NCBI GenBank assembly: GCA_903820085.1
Contig: CAIJGA010000006.1
Coordinates: 1 to 64,000 of the forward strand
Length of the DNA stretch: 64,000 nt
DNA from: an uncultured Chlorobiaceae bacterium
Lineage (GTDB): Bacteria > Bacteroidota > Chlorobiia > Chlorobiales > Chlorobiaceae
Direction of reading: 5' to 3'
This document shows positions 18,960 to 27,388 of the stretch, one piece after another. The notes under the pieces are model-generated. The model made no database searches. It worked only from the letters and a program-made list of their open reading frames with translations, and had not been told where the DNA came from. A program made the translations under genes and the position numbers. Position 1 is the first letter of the stretch, and the number at the start of each line of letters is the position of its first letter.

Positions 18960-20932
18960 TGAAACCACTGCTTGAAGTCGTCGATATTCACCGCACCTAC
19001 CAGATCGGTGAAAGTACCGTTCATGCGCTTCGGGGGGTCTCCCTGACCATAGAGCGGGGTGAGTTTGTTGCCATCATGGGAGCCTCGGGGTCAGGCAAAT
19101 CCTCTCTGCTGCAGATTCTTGGTCTGCTCGACAATCCCGACAAGGGGGAGTTCATGATTATGGGCAATAATGTCAACACCTTGACAGAGGATGAGCAGGC
19201 CGGGTTGCGCAATAATGTTGCGGGATTTGTTTTTCAGCAGTTCCATCTGCTCAAGCGCATGACCATTGTCGATAATGTGCGGCTGCCGCACATTTACAGC
19301 GGGCTTAAGGGGGATTTCCGTCAGGAGGCGATTGAGCGGCTGAAGCTGGTTGGACTGGATCATAGAATTGATCATACGCCAAACCAGCTTTCGGGCGGTG
19401 AACAGCAGCGGGTGGCTATAGCACGGGCGCTGATCCGCGATCCGCTGATCATTTTTGCCGACGAGCCGACCGGCAACCTTGATTCAAAAAACTCTGCCGA
19501 GATCATGAAGATTCTCAAAGGGCTTCATGACGAGGGAAAGACCGTCATCATGGTGACGCATGAAAATGAGATCGCGGACTATGCGGGCCGGGTCATTATC
19601 ATGAAAGACGGCGTCATTATCTCCGATGAACGCCGGGCGGGGATGCAGCCCTCGGCGGCGGCAGCAGGGGAGATTGAGCTGGAGTCACCGGTTTCCCGGA
19701 AGGGTTCGTTATGGCAGGATGGTCGCTATACCGGATTTATGGCACAGGCCTTTCAGTCGATTCTTGCCAACAAGATGCGCTCTTTTCTTTCGGTGCTCGG
19801 CATCTTTGTCGGGGTTGCCTCGGTGATTGCCATGATGGCGCTTGGCGAAGGAGCAAAAGCGGCGATGCAGGAGCAGCTGAAATCCATGGGCTCGAATATG
19901 CTCTCGATCAGGGGCGGGTCGGCCAAAATTCATGGCGCGGCGCAAGGGGCGGGTGCGGTTGCACGGTTTACCTTTATTGATGTTGATGATATTGCCTCGC
20001 TGCGGACGCTGGTCAAAAATTCCACCGGGGTGGTCAATGGCAACGGTCGGATTGTTTACGGCAACAAAAACTGGAGTTCGCAGTTGACCGGGGTGGGATT
20101 CGATTACGGTACCATGCGTGCGATGGTTCCTACGGTGGGGAGGTGGTTTACCCGGGAAGAGATCCAGACGCGGGAAAAGTCGGCCATTATCGGCGTGACG
20201 GTGGTCAAGGAGCTTTTTGGGGGGAGCAACCCGCTTGGAAAAACCATCAAGATCAACCGGATCAATTTCAAGGTTATCGGCATAGCTCCGGCAAAAGGGT
20301 TTTCCGGTCCGCAGGACGAGGATGACGTGGTGCTGATCCCCGTGACGACTGCCATGTACCGTGTGCTCGGCAAGGATTATCTCAGCGGCATTTTTGTCGA
20401 GGTTGCTTCGCCTACCTTGATTGAACAGGCCAAAGCTGCCATCAGTGAGCTGATCCAGAAACGGCATCGCCTGAAAGCGGATGACGATTCGTTCAATATC
20501 AGGGATATGACCGAGATTCAGAAGATGCTCAGCAGCACCACGCAGACGATGAGTTTGCTGCTTGGTTCGATTGCAGCTATTTCGCTGCTTGTTGGAGGAA
20601 TCGGCATCATGAACATCATGCTTGTTTCCGTGACCGAACGAACCCGCGAGATCGGGTTGCGCAAGGCTATCGGGGCGAGAAAAAACGATATCATGCTGCA
20701 GTTTCTTATTGAATCGGTCGGCATGACCATCAGTGGAGGGTTTATCGGGATTCTTGCCGGTATAGGCATATCGCTGGTTCTCGCTCTTTTTGCCGGGTGG
20801 GCGGTCAAAACGTCACTGGTATCGGTTCTGGTTGCAACGACCTTTTCAGCGCTGATCGGCATTTTTTTCGGCCTTTGGCCTGCCAGAAAAGCAGCATCGC
20901 TCAAACCGGTTGAAGCCCTTCGTTTCGAGTAA
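18959..20932 (+). CDS. macB: MacB-type ABC transporter, ATPase and permease in one chain
   Basis: In this 657-residue protein the N-terminal ATPase domain has the P-loop GASGSGKSS, signature [15 protein letters not shown] and Walker [14 protein letters not shown]. After a linker, the permease part has one membrane helix near residue 275 ([20 protein letters not shown]), a large periplasmic domain, and three C-terminal helices with the conserved [15 protein letters not shown] loop. This is the MacB fold, which drives efflux of antibiotics, peptides or lipoproteins with MacA and TolC. The substrate cannot be read from sequence. Confidence 0.92.
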   Translation: MKPLLEVVDIHRTYQIGESTVHALRGVSLTIERGEFVAIMGASGSGKSSLLQILGLLDNPDKGEFMIMGNNVNTLTEDEQAGLRNNVAGFVFQQFHLLKRMTIVDNVRLPHIYSGLKGDFRQEAIERLKLVGLDHRIDHTPNQLSGGEQQRVAIARALIRDPLIIFADEPTGNLDSKNSAEIMKILKGLHDEGKTVIMVTHENEIADYAGRVIIMKDGVIISDERRAGMQPSAAAAGEIELESPVSRKGSLWQDGRYTGFMAQAFQSILANKMRSFLSVLGIFVGVASVIAMMALGEGAKAAMQEQLKSMGSNMLSIRGGSAKIHGAAQGAGAVARFTFIDVDDIASLRTLVKNSTGVVNGNGRIVYGNKNWSSQLTGVGFDYGTMRAMVPTVGRWFTREEIQTREKSAIIGVTVVKELFGGSNPLGKTIKINRINFKVIGIAPAKGFSGPQDEDDVVLIPVTTAMYRVLGKDYLSGIFVEVASPTLIEQAKAAISELIQKRHRLKADDDSFNIRDMTEIQKMLSSTTQTMSLLLGSIAAISLLVGGIGIMNIMLVSVTERTREIGLRKAIGARKNDIMLQFLIESVGMTISGGFIGILAGIGISLVLALFAGWAVKTSLVSVLVATTFSALIGIFFGLWPARKAASLKPVEALRFE

Positions 20933-21080
20933 GGGAAGATAGCTGTAAAAAAATGATTTTTTTTGCGCAAGATTTTGCCGGGAATCACGTCATACTTAAT
21001 GGAGAGCAACAAGTCCCGGTCTTTTGTGTGTGTGTTGATTGATGATTGATAGGTTAAGACCGGGCTGGTTGTTTGCTTTG

Positions 21081-21124
21081 GACAGCGGAGGGGGGGCAGT
21101 TCCCATCTTCGCTGTCTTTTTTTT
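21081..21124 (+). terminator. Rho-independent terminator after the efflux operon
   Basis: gacagcggag pairs with cttcgctgtc (one mismatch or G-U), followed by eight T. It lies about 150 bp after the macB stop. Confidence 0.7.
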
Positions 21125-21279
21125 GCCCGTCTAAAAAGCAAACCGGTACTCCCTTCCATTACAGCACGGATATTCTAATAATCTTTTCTATCTTTAAGTT
21201 CTACGTTTTTCTTTGATGATCTGCGCGTATTATCGCCGAACTATCCTTTTGGTCAACAATAACCTTAACGACAACCGTC

Positions 21280-21759
21280 ATGACATTTATTGCAAAAAAA
21301 AGCATTACCCGCCTCTGGATGGCGGTACTGCTTACTGGATTGGTCCTGATTTCAGCTTCATCACTCTCTTTCGCGGCCACGCCAAAGCCTGGTGACAGCC
21401 TGGGCGGCGGGATTGTTTTTTATGTTGACGGTACGGGCCAGCATGGTCTTATTGTGTCCAAAACGGATATGGCAGGCCGCACTTCCGGCAAGGAAGAGGG
21501 CGTCATGAACTGGTATGATGCCAACACTGCCGCCAATGCTTTTGTGGAAGGTTACGGCGACTGGGTTTTGCCGAACAAGGAGCAGTTGCATCAGCTCTAT
21601 CTGAATAAAAGTGCCGTTGGCGGTATTGTGGATACCTACTACTGGAGTTCCTCTGAGAGTGACGGGAACAATGCCTGGGCTGAGTACTTTCTGAATGGGA
21701 ACCAGGTTGCCGGCAACAAGTCGAACGGCAGTTGTGTGAGGGCTGTACGTGCTTTTTAA
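21280..21759 (+). CDS. DUF1566 (Lcl C-terminal) domain protein, exported; first of three tandem copies
   Basis: This 159-residue protein has a signal peptide (ending SFAATPK). The rest is a DUF1566 domain: GGGIVFYVDGTGQHGLIV, GYGDWVLPNKEQLHQLYL, YWSSSES, NAW and the end VRAVRAF. This domain has a C-type-lectin-like fold also used by proteins diversified by retroelements. It is the only copy of the three with a signal peptide. About 20 bp before its ATG (ttaacgacaaccgtc) are nearly repeated before the second copy, so the duplicated unit includes the leader. Confidence 0.88.
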   Translation: MTFIAKKSITRLWMAVLLTGLVLISASSLSFAATPKPGDSLGGGIVFYVDGTGQHGLIVSKTDMAGRTSGKEEGVMNWYDANTAANAFVEGYGDWVLPNKEQLHQLYLNKSAVGGIVDTYYWSSSESDGNNAWAEYFLNGNQVAGNKSNGSCVRAVRAF

Positions 21760-21789
21760 TATCAACGATAACTTTTAACGACAACCATC

Positions 21790-22176
21790 ATGAATATCGG
21801 TGACGAGTATGGTGGTGGCATTGTCTTTTCTGTCGATGAAACAGGGAAGCATGGACTTATTGCCGCCAAAGAAGACCTGTCGGGACATTCTTCCGGTTAT
21901 GAAGAGGGGCGCTTTACCTGGGCAGATGCTAAAGTTGCCTGCCATGATTTTATCGGTAACGGTTACAGTGACTGGTTTTTGCCCAACAAAGAACAACTGA
22001 ACAAGCTTTATTTGCGCAAGCGTGATGTTGGCAATTTTGCGGATTACAGCACTTACTACTGGAGTTCCTCGGAGTCCAGTACAACCAATGCGTGGCTGCA
22101 GGTTTTCATCAATGGTTACCAGAGCCACAGCAATAAGTTGTACGTCAGCCGTGTGCGCGCTGTACGGGCTTTTTAG
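21790..22176 (+). CDS. DUF1566 domain protein; second tandem copy, no signal peptide
   Basis: This 128-residue protein is almost entirely the DUF1566 domain: GGGIVFSVDETGKHGLIA, GYSDWFLPNKEQLNKLYL, YYWSSSESS and RVRAVRAF. It begins directly at the domain, so it should stay in the cytoplasm unless exported another way. It lies 30 bp after the first copy. The leader repeats the first copy's sequence (ttaacgacaaccatc), and no Shine-Dalgarno sequence is obvious. Confidence 0.85.
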   Translation: MNIGDEYGGGIVFSVDETGKHGLIAAKEDLSGHSSGYEEGRFTWADAKVACHDFIGNGYSDWFLPNKEQLNKLYLRKRDVGNFADYSTYYWSSSESSTTNAWLQVFINGYQSHSNKLYVSRVRAVRAF

Positions 22177-22220
22177 GAATGATGTAACCCTCTGTCAATC
22201 AAAAAAAACAGGAGAAATAG

Positions 22221-23153
22221 ATGGGTGTGTTAAAAAACATCTTTGGAAACAAACAAGACGACCCCCTTGATCGCCTGGTAAGCCGGCTGGTTTCCTATCA
22301 GGATGAGTCCATTTTTCTTGATGCATTACGTGAGGCGATGGAATTGGCACAGAAAGGAGATGAGCTTGGCGTCAAAGCTTTGAATGAGGCTATCCGCCGC
22401 AGACGCGGCATGAAAGAGGTGACGTTCTTTGTCCCCCACGGGGGGCTGATCATGCGATGTGATGAAGAACTCATGGAGGCCGAGGAGCAGTTGCTGGCGT
22501 TTGCCAAGTCAGACAAGCTGCTTGATGATCCTGCCTTAACCCAGGCTCTGATTGCAAAAGCGTTGCGCATATCTCAAGATGGCCTTGGCGGGCTTCTCAA
22601 GAAAATCTTTTCACTTGCCGGAGCTGAACAGGGATACGATTTCCAGCTTTTGTTCAATCAGATGCAGTCATCAATCAATCTGAAGGAGGCCCGCGGAGAG
22701 CGCCTGCCAAGTCAGCCGATAGCCGTGGAGAGCAAAAGTGAGACGGTTGCTGAGGCACCGGCAGCCGCCAAGGTCAAGATCGGGGAATATTATGGCGGAG
22801 GCATTGTCTTTTACCTGAACAATACAGGGCATCACGGCCTTATCGCTGCCAAGGCAGATATGCAGGGGCACTCTCCGGACAAGGAGGAGGGGTACTATAT
22901 CTGGGCTGATGCCAATGCGGCATGTCATGATTTTGTGAGCAACGGTTACCATGACTGGTTTTTGCCTAACAAGGAGCAGTTGAACCAGCTCTATCTGAAC
23001 AGAAACGCTGTTGGCGATTTTATCGACAAATTCTACTGGAGTTCCACTGAACGCGATGCAACGAACGCCTGGCGGCAGTTTTTCGGTGATGGATACCAGC
23101 ATGACTACAGCAAATCGCAAGGCTATCGTGCCAGGGCTGTACGAGCTTTTTAA
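22221..23153 (+). CDS. Two-part protein: unknown N-terminal domain plus DUF1566; third tandem copy
   Basis: This 310-residue protein is preceded by a good ribosome site (CAGGAGAAATAG). Residues 1-165 are helical and soluble (SRLVSYQDESIFLDALREA, KEVTFFVPHGGLIM, SLAGAEQGYDFQLLF) with no family I recognise. A short Ala/Glu linker follows, then a DUF1566 domain (about 188-310) closely like the second copy: GGGIVFYLNNTGHHGLIA, GYHDWFLPNKEQLNQLYL, FYWSSTER and RAVRAF. The DUF1566 part may act as a binding module for whatever the N-terminal part does. Confidence 0.82.
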   Translation: MGVLKNIFGNKQDDPLDRLVSRLVSYQDESIFLDALREAMELAQKGDELGVKALNEAIRRRRGMKEVTFFVPHGGLIMRCDEELMEAEEQLLAFAKSDKLLDDPALTQALIAKALRISQDGLGGLLKKIFSLAGAEQGYDFQLLFNQMQSSINLKEARGERLPSQPIAVESKSETVAEAPAAAKVKIGEYYGGGIVFYLNNTGHHGLIAAKADMQGHSPDKEEGYYIWADANAACHDFVSNGYHDWFLPNKEQLNQLYLNRNAVGDFIDKFYWSSTERDATNAWRQFFGDGYQHDYSKSQGYRARAVRAF

Positions 23154-23260
23154 CAGGCATGTCGAAGTTATTTGTAAAAAAGATTGCTGCGGTTGATATA
23201 TTCAAACTTCGCGGTGCTACGAGAATCAAACATTAAAAATATTTTTCAGGGAGAAAAAAC

Positions 23261-23515
23261 ATGCAGACTTTTTATGCTGACGGAGTTGCCAACATTACGC
23301 TCATCGATGGCGTTATCCGTCTTGATCTTGTCAACATTACGCAACTCGAAAAAGAGAAGGCCAATATTCGTCCGATAGCATCGCTTGCGCTTTCACTGCC
23401 TGCGCTGCTTCGTACCCACGAGCAACTCACACAGGCAATCAACAAAATGGTTGAAGATGGCATTCTGAAGAAAGATGACGCCCATCAGGCAGCTACGAAC
23501 AACCTGCCCGCCTGA
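23261..23515 (+). CDS. Small hypothetical protein (84 residues)
   Basis: The ATG is preceded by GGGAGAAAAAAC, a good ribosome site. Two beta-like segments (FYADGVANITLIDG, VIRLDLVNI) are followed by amphipathic helices (LLRTHEQLTQAINKMVEDG). The general pattern recalls DUF3467-like small proteins, but I do not claim the family. It follows the third DUF1566 gene by 107 bp on the same strand and may be co-transcribed. No signal peptide or membrane segment is visible. Confidence 0.6.
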   Translation: MQTFYADGVANITLIDGVIRLDLVNITQLEKEKANIRPIASLALSLPALLRTHEQLTQAINKMVEDGILKKDDAHQAATNNLPA

Positions 23516-23700
23516 AGAAGAGAGCTCAGGCAATAAACATCTTGCAACCAGTATTGTCACGTTGTCCCGGTATCGGGATGAGTGGTTGTACTGGTTTTGT
23601 AATTCTGGTAAACGAATGATGTCAAGGAAAGCAACGTATGGAACGGTACCAAGTGAAAGCGTGTTTTCTATGATTATTGTATAATCTTTATCACGGATTA

Positions 23701-23817
23701 GGGGTTTATCATGCGCTGGCCAGTACGGTATGCGCCCTGTTTGACCATTCTGCCGAACGCTCACGGCTTGGCGCCAATGCGCGCGCCTATGCCAAGAGAA
23801 ACTATGACCTGAACTGA
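23701..23817 (+). pseudogene. Glycosyltransferase C-terminal fragment
   Basis: The frame gives HALASTVCALFDHSAERSRL and GANARAYAKRNYDLN before a stop at 23815-23817. The R-x-x-L-G-x-x-A-R-x-Y-A pattern is typical of the last helix of group 1 glycosyltransferases. No start or catalytic part is present, so it is a degraded remnant. The rest of 23516-23867 shows nothing. Confidence 0.5.
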
Positions 23818-23867
23818 GCAGTGACGGGCAGCGCGTGATGCGTTTGCCCGGCTTGTGACAAAATGGC

Positions 23868-25478
23868 TTATGCCTGGGTGTTTTTTGCGGTGCTTGGCAC
23901 CAATGCCTTGAGCGTGAAGAGGTGGTAGTTCATGCTGTCCTGAAGTGCCTGGAGGCTTGCTTCGATGATGTTGGTTGAGACGCCGACTGTGCCCCAGGTG
24001 TAGTGGCCGTTGCTGGATTCGATCAGTACCCGCACCTTGGCGCTGGTGCCGCGTTTTTCTTCGAGCACACGGACCTTGTAGTCGACCAGCTTGATGCTCT
24101 TGATTTCGGGGTAGAAGTGGATCAGGGCTTTGCGGAGGGCCTTGTCGAGGGCGTTGACCGGGCCGTCTCCGTCGGCGGCTATATGCTCGATTTCATCTCC
24201 AACCTTGACCTTGAGTACGGCCTGGTCTACATTGTTGGCGTTTTTGCTGGATTCGATGTGCACCTTGGTTTCAAGGACTTCAAAGAAGGGGGTGAAGTTG
24301 CCAAGTTCCTTGTGCAGCAGGAGCTCAAAGGAGGCTTCGGCTCCGTCAAACTGGTAGCCTTCGTGTTCGAGTTCTTTGATGTGGTGGACGATATTTTTGA
24401 AGAGCTCGCTTTTTTCGGGCAGGGTGATGCCGAGTTCATGCGCCTTGTAGCGGATGTTGCTTTGGCCGGCAAGTTCGGAGACCAGAACGCGCTGGCGGTT
24501 GCCGACCTCTGCGGGGTCGATATGCTCGTAGAGTGAGCTCTCTTTCATGACGGCGCTGACATGGATGCCGCCTTTATGGGCAAAGGCTGATTTTCCGACA
24601 AAGGGTGCGCGGGTATTTGACGGCATGTTGAGAATCTCGTAGACGAACTTCGAGAGTGAGGTGAGCTGGGTGAGGTGCTCTACAAAGGTGAATGATCGCT
24701 GCAGCTTCAGCATGACGTTGGGAATGATGCTGATCAGGTTGGCGTTGCCGCATCGTTCGCCGATACCGTTGATGGTTCCCTGGATGTGGGTTGCACCGGC
24801 CATGACGGCTGCGATGGAGTTTGCTACGGCCAGGTCGCCGTCGTTGTGGCTGTGAATGCCGACGGGAACTCCGGTGACGTTGAGAACATGGGCGACGATA
24901 CCGGTTACCTCATGGGGCAGTGATCCTCCGTTGGTATCGCAGAGTACTATTCGTGATGCTCCGGCCTGAACGGCGGAAAGGAGCATTTTGAGGGCAAATT
25001 CGGGGTTGTCTTTGTAGCCGTCGAAAAAGTGTTCGGCATCAAAAAAGACATCACGTCCTTCCTGCTTGAGGAAGCTGACTGAGCGATAGATGAGTTCGGC
25101 GTTCTCTTCATCTGAAATGCCGAGACTTTTTTCGGAGTGGGCTTTCCATGTTTTTCCGAAAATGGTGATGACCGGAGTTTCGGAATGGAGCAGTCCGAGC
25201 AGGTTCGGGTCGCTCTCAACGCTTTTGACAAAACGGGCTGTTGAGCCGAAGGAGGTGAGCTTTGCGTGCTTGAACTGGAGAAGCCGGGCCTTGATGAAAA
25301 ACTCCTCATCTTTGGGGTTGCTGCTTGGCCAGCCGCCTTCAATATAGTCCATGCCGAACTCGTCAAGCTTTTGGGCAATAAGCAGCTTGTCCTGAACGGA
25401 TAGGTTGATATGTTCACCCTGTGTGCCGTCACGCAGGGTGGTATCGTAAAGTTCTATTGCCTTTGGTGTAACAGTCAT
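23868..25478 (-). CDS. cimA: (R)-citramalate synthase
   Basis: This 536-residue protein has DTTLRDGTQGEHINLSVQDK at its N-terminus, the form that separates citramalate synthases from 2-isopropylmalate synthases (DGEQSPG, as in leuA of the same operon). The TIM barrel keeps HSHNDGDLAVANSIAA and GTINGIGERCGNANL; a LeuA-type regulatory domain follows (about 400-520). It joins pyruvate and acetyl-CoA to citramalate, giving 2-oxobutyrate for isoleucine after LeuCD and LeuB. It is the last gene of the operon, 3 bp after leuD, and no threonine deaminase gene is in the window. Confidence 0.93.
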   Translation of the reverse strand: MTVTPKAIELYDTTLRDGTQGEHINLSVQDKLLIAQKLDEFGMDYIEGGWPSSNPKDEEFFIKARLLQFKHAKLTSFGSTARFVKSVESDPNLLGLLHSETPVITIFGKTWKAHSEKSLGISDEENAELIYRSVSFLKQEGRDVFFDAEHFFDGYKDNPEFALKMLLSAVQAGASRIVLCDTNGGSLPHEVTGIVAHVLNVTGVPVGIHSHNDGDLAVANSIAAVMAGATHIQGTINGIGERCGNANLISIIPNVMLKLQRSFTFVEHLTQLTSLSKFVYEILNMPSNTRAPFVGKSAFAHKGGIHVSAVMKESSLYEHIDPAEVGNRQRVLVSELAGQSNIRYKAHELGITLPEKSELFKNIVHHIKELEHEGYQFDGAEASFELLLHKELGNFTPFFEVLETKVHIESSKNANNVDQAVLKVKVGDEIEHIAADGDGPVNALDKALRKALIHFYPEIKSIKLVDYKVRVLEEKRGTSAKVRVLIESSNGHYTWGTVGVSTNIIEASLQALQDSMNYHLFTLKALVPSTAKNTQA

Positions 25479-25481
25479 AGA

Positions 25482-26048
25482 TCAGGCTTGAGGCATTAAA
25501 TTTTCTTGTCTTGCGTAGGCAAAAATACCGCCGGCTTCCACAATCTTGAAGACGTCGCCAAGGGGATTGAGCTTGTAGGTGATTTTGCTGGTCAAGTTTT
25601 CGATGGTGTTTGACTCGACGTCGATTTTCAGTTCGTCGCCGGTCTTGATGACCTGATTGAGCTGTTCGGCCGTCTCATAGGGAATGGCAAAACCGCCATC
25701 GACACAGTTGCGGTAAAATATTCTTGCGTATGATTCGGCGACAATGGCTTTTACGCCGGCAACTTTGAGGGCGAAGGGTGCGTGCTCTCTGGATGATCCG
25801 CAGCCGAAGTTCGGTCCGGCAATGATGATGGTATAGTTGGAGTGGCAGCTTCCCTCATCAATAAAGAGGACGTTGCCTTCTGGCAGGCCTCCCTGTTCGG
25901 GCGGTACGCCTGAAAGGGCATATTTGCCGTAAAGGACGACCTCTTCGGGATCGGAGAGGCTGTAGACCAGATGTTCTGCCGGAATGATCTGGTCGGTATC
26001 AATATTCTTGCCTAAAACGTAGGCTTTTCCCTGAATGATGGTTTCCAT
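25482..26048 (-). CDS. leuD: 3-isopropylmalate dehydratase small subunit
   Basis: This 188-residue protein has the swivel-domain motifs GKNIDTDQIIPAEHL near the start and FGCGSSREHAPFALKVAG in the middle. It pairs with LeuC to isomerise 2-isopropylmalate; the same enzyme probably also handles citramalate in the CimA route. It sits between leuC (37 bp upstream) and cimA (3 bp downstream). The length fits the archaeal/HacB-like type better than the 200-residue E. coli LeuD. Confidence 0.93.
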   Translation of the reverse strand: METIIQGKAYVLGKNIDTDQIIPAEHLVYSLSDPEEVVLYGKYALSGVPPEQGGLPEGNVLFIDEGSCHSNYTIIIAGPNFGCGSSREHAPFALKVAGVKAIVAESYARIFYRNCVDGGFAIPYETAEQLNQVIKTGDELKIDVESNTIENLTSKITYKLNPLGDVFKIVEAGGIFAYARQENLMPQA

Positions 26049-26085
26049 ATTGTATTGAGTCTGTTTTCCCGAATTTCAAGTGCGA

Positions 26086-27381
26086 TCAGAGGAAATCTCT
26101 CGGATCGGTTAGTTTGCCCGTAATTGCCGATGCGGCTGCCGTGAGCGGGGAGGCAAGGTAGACCCCTGCATGTTTGCTGCCCATTCTTCCGGGGAAATTG
26201 CGGTTTGTGGTGGAGACCACGACATCGTTATCGACGGAACGGCCGACGGTATCGGCAGGGCCTCCAAGACATGCTGCGCAGGAGGGGAGTGCAATGCTGC
26301 ATCCGGCATCTTCAAAGATCTGCTTGAGGCTTTGGCCGTCGTAAAATTCAGTTGCAAGGTCACGGGCAACTTTGACGGTGGCCGGTACGATGTTGGTGGT
26401 AACCGAAACCTTCTGTCCTTTCAGGATTCTGGCGGCCATCACAAAATCGGTCAGCTTGCCGCCGGTGCAGGAGCCGATATAGGATTTGGTGATTCTGGTG
26501 CCCTGGACGCTTCTGACGGTGGCGCGGTTATCGGGGCTGTGCGGCTGGGCGACAACAGGCTCGAGCTCGCTGACGTTGTAACGGTATTTGCTGTGATATC
26601 GGGCGTCGGGATCGCTGCGGAAAATTTCGTACGGTTTCGGGCTTCTTGCCTTGACATAACTTTCGGCTATAGTGTCGGCTGCGATGATGCCGTTCATGCC
26701 GCCTGCTTCGATGGCCATGTTGGTCAGGGTCATTCTCTCTTCCATGGGCAGTGAAAAAATTGCTTCACCGTCAAATTCCATGGCCCGATAGGTTGCTCCG
26801 TCGGTTGTGATGTCGCCGAGAATATGCAGAATGAGGTCTTTGGCGGTCAGATAGGCCGGCATTTTGCCGTCAAAGGTAAAGAGGATCGATTCGGGGACTT
26901 TTTCCCAGAGCTTGCCGGTGCCGAGTATGAAGGCGGCATCAGTGTTGCCGATTCCGGTGCCGAACATGCCGAATGCTCCTGAAGTACAGGTGTGGGAATC
27001 GGTTCCGAAAAGCACGGTGCCGGGCAGGTTGAACCCCTCTTCGGCCAGGGCTACATGACAGACTCCCTTGTAGCGGTCGGAGCCGACATCGTAGTAGTGC
27101 TCGAGGCCCTGCTCTTTGGCAAACTGGCGCAGCAGGTCGATGTTGCGATGGGCGTGTTCGTTGGCCGTAAAGATATAGTGGTCGGGCAGGACGACAACTT
27201 TCTGCGGATCCCAGACTTTTGCGTCCGCGCCGAATTCCTGCTTGAAAATATCAAAGGTTGGCGGTCCGCAGACATCATGGGTCAGCAGGATATCGACATT
27301 CAGCCAGATGCTTTCGCCGACGTCGACAAATTTTCTGTTGGCTGCCTTGGAAAGGATTTTCTGGGTTATTGTTTGTGCCAT
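26086..27381 (-). CDS. leuC: 3-isopropylmalate dehydratase large subunit
   Basis: This 431-residue protein is of the shorter LeuC2/HacA type. Motifs are FGTDSHTCTSGAFGMFGTGIG, the cluster-binding SYIGSCTGGKLTDF, and PSCAACLGGP; the cysteines in the last two segments ligate a [4Fe-4S] cluster. With LeuD it isomerises 2-isopropylmalate to 3-isopropylmalate. The ATG lies 7 bp after the leuA stop, so translation is probably coupled. Confidence 0.94.
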   Translation of the reverse strand: MAQTITQKILSKAANRKFVDVGESIWLNVDILLTHDVCGPPTFDIFKQEFGADAKVWDPQKVVVLPDHYIFTANEHAHRNIDLLRQFAKEQGLEHYYDVGSDRYKGVCHVALAEEGFNLPGTVLFGTDSHTCTSGAFGMFGTGIGNTDAAFILGTGKLWEKVPESILFTFDGKMPAYLTAKDLILHILGDITTDGATYRAMEFDGEAIFSLPMEERMTLTNMAIEAGGMNGIIAADTIAESYVKARSPKPYEIFRSDPDARYHSKYRYNVSELEPVVAQPHSPDNRATVRSVQGTRITKSYIGSCTGGKLTDFVMAARILKGQKVSVTTNIVPATVKVARDLATEFYDGQSLKQIFEDAGCSIALPSCAACLGGPADTVGRSVDNDVVVSTTNRNFPGRMGSKHAGVYLASPLTAAASAITGKLTDPRDFL

Positions 27382-27388
27382 GGTTTTC

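Larger units (their letters stand above)
21640..23153 (+). repeat. Three 120-bp repeat ends with fixed edges and variable core
   Basis: The blocks are 21640-21759, 22057-22176 and 23034-23153. Each runs from tactggagttcc to the stop codon and is exactly 120 bp, so they align without gaps. All three share tactggagttcc at the left edge and gctgtacgNgcttttta at the right. In between only scattered positions (E, NAW, F, G, Q, K, R) are constant. At codons 23-26 of the block all twelve codons end in C or T. Divergence elsewhere in the domain shows the copies are old. Confidence 0.8.

Noticed and set aside
21640-23153. Calling the DUF1566 cassette a complete diversity-generating retroelement
   Set aside because: No reverse transcriptase, accessory Avd gene or template repeat occurs in the window, and the copies differ at many non-adenine and third-codon positions.
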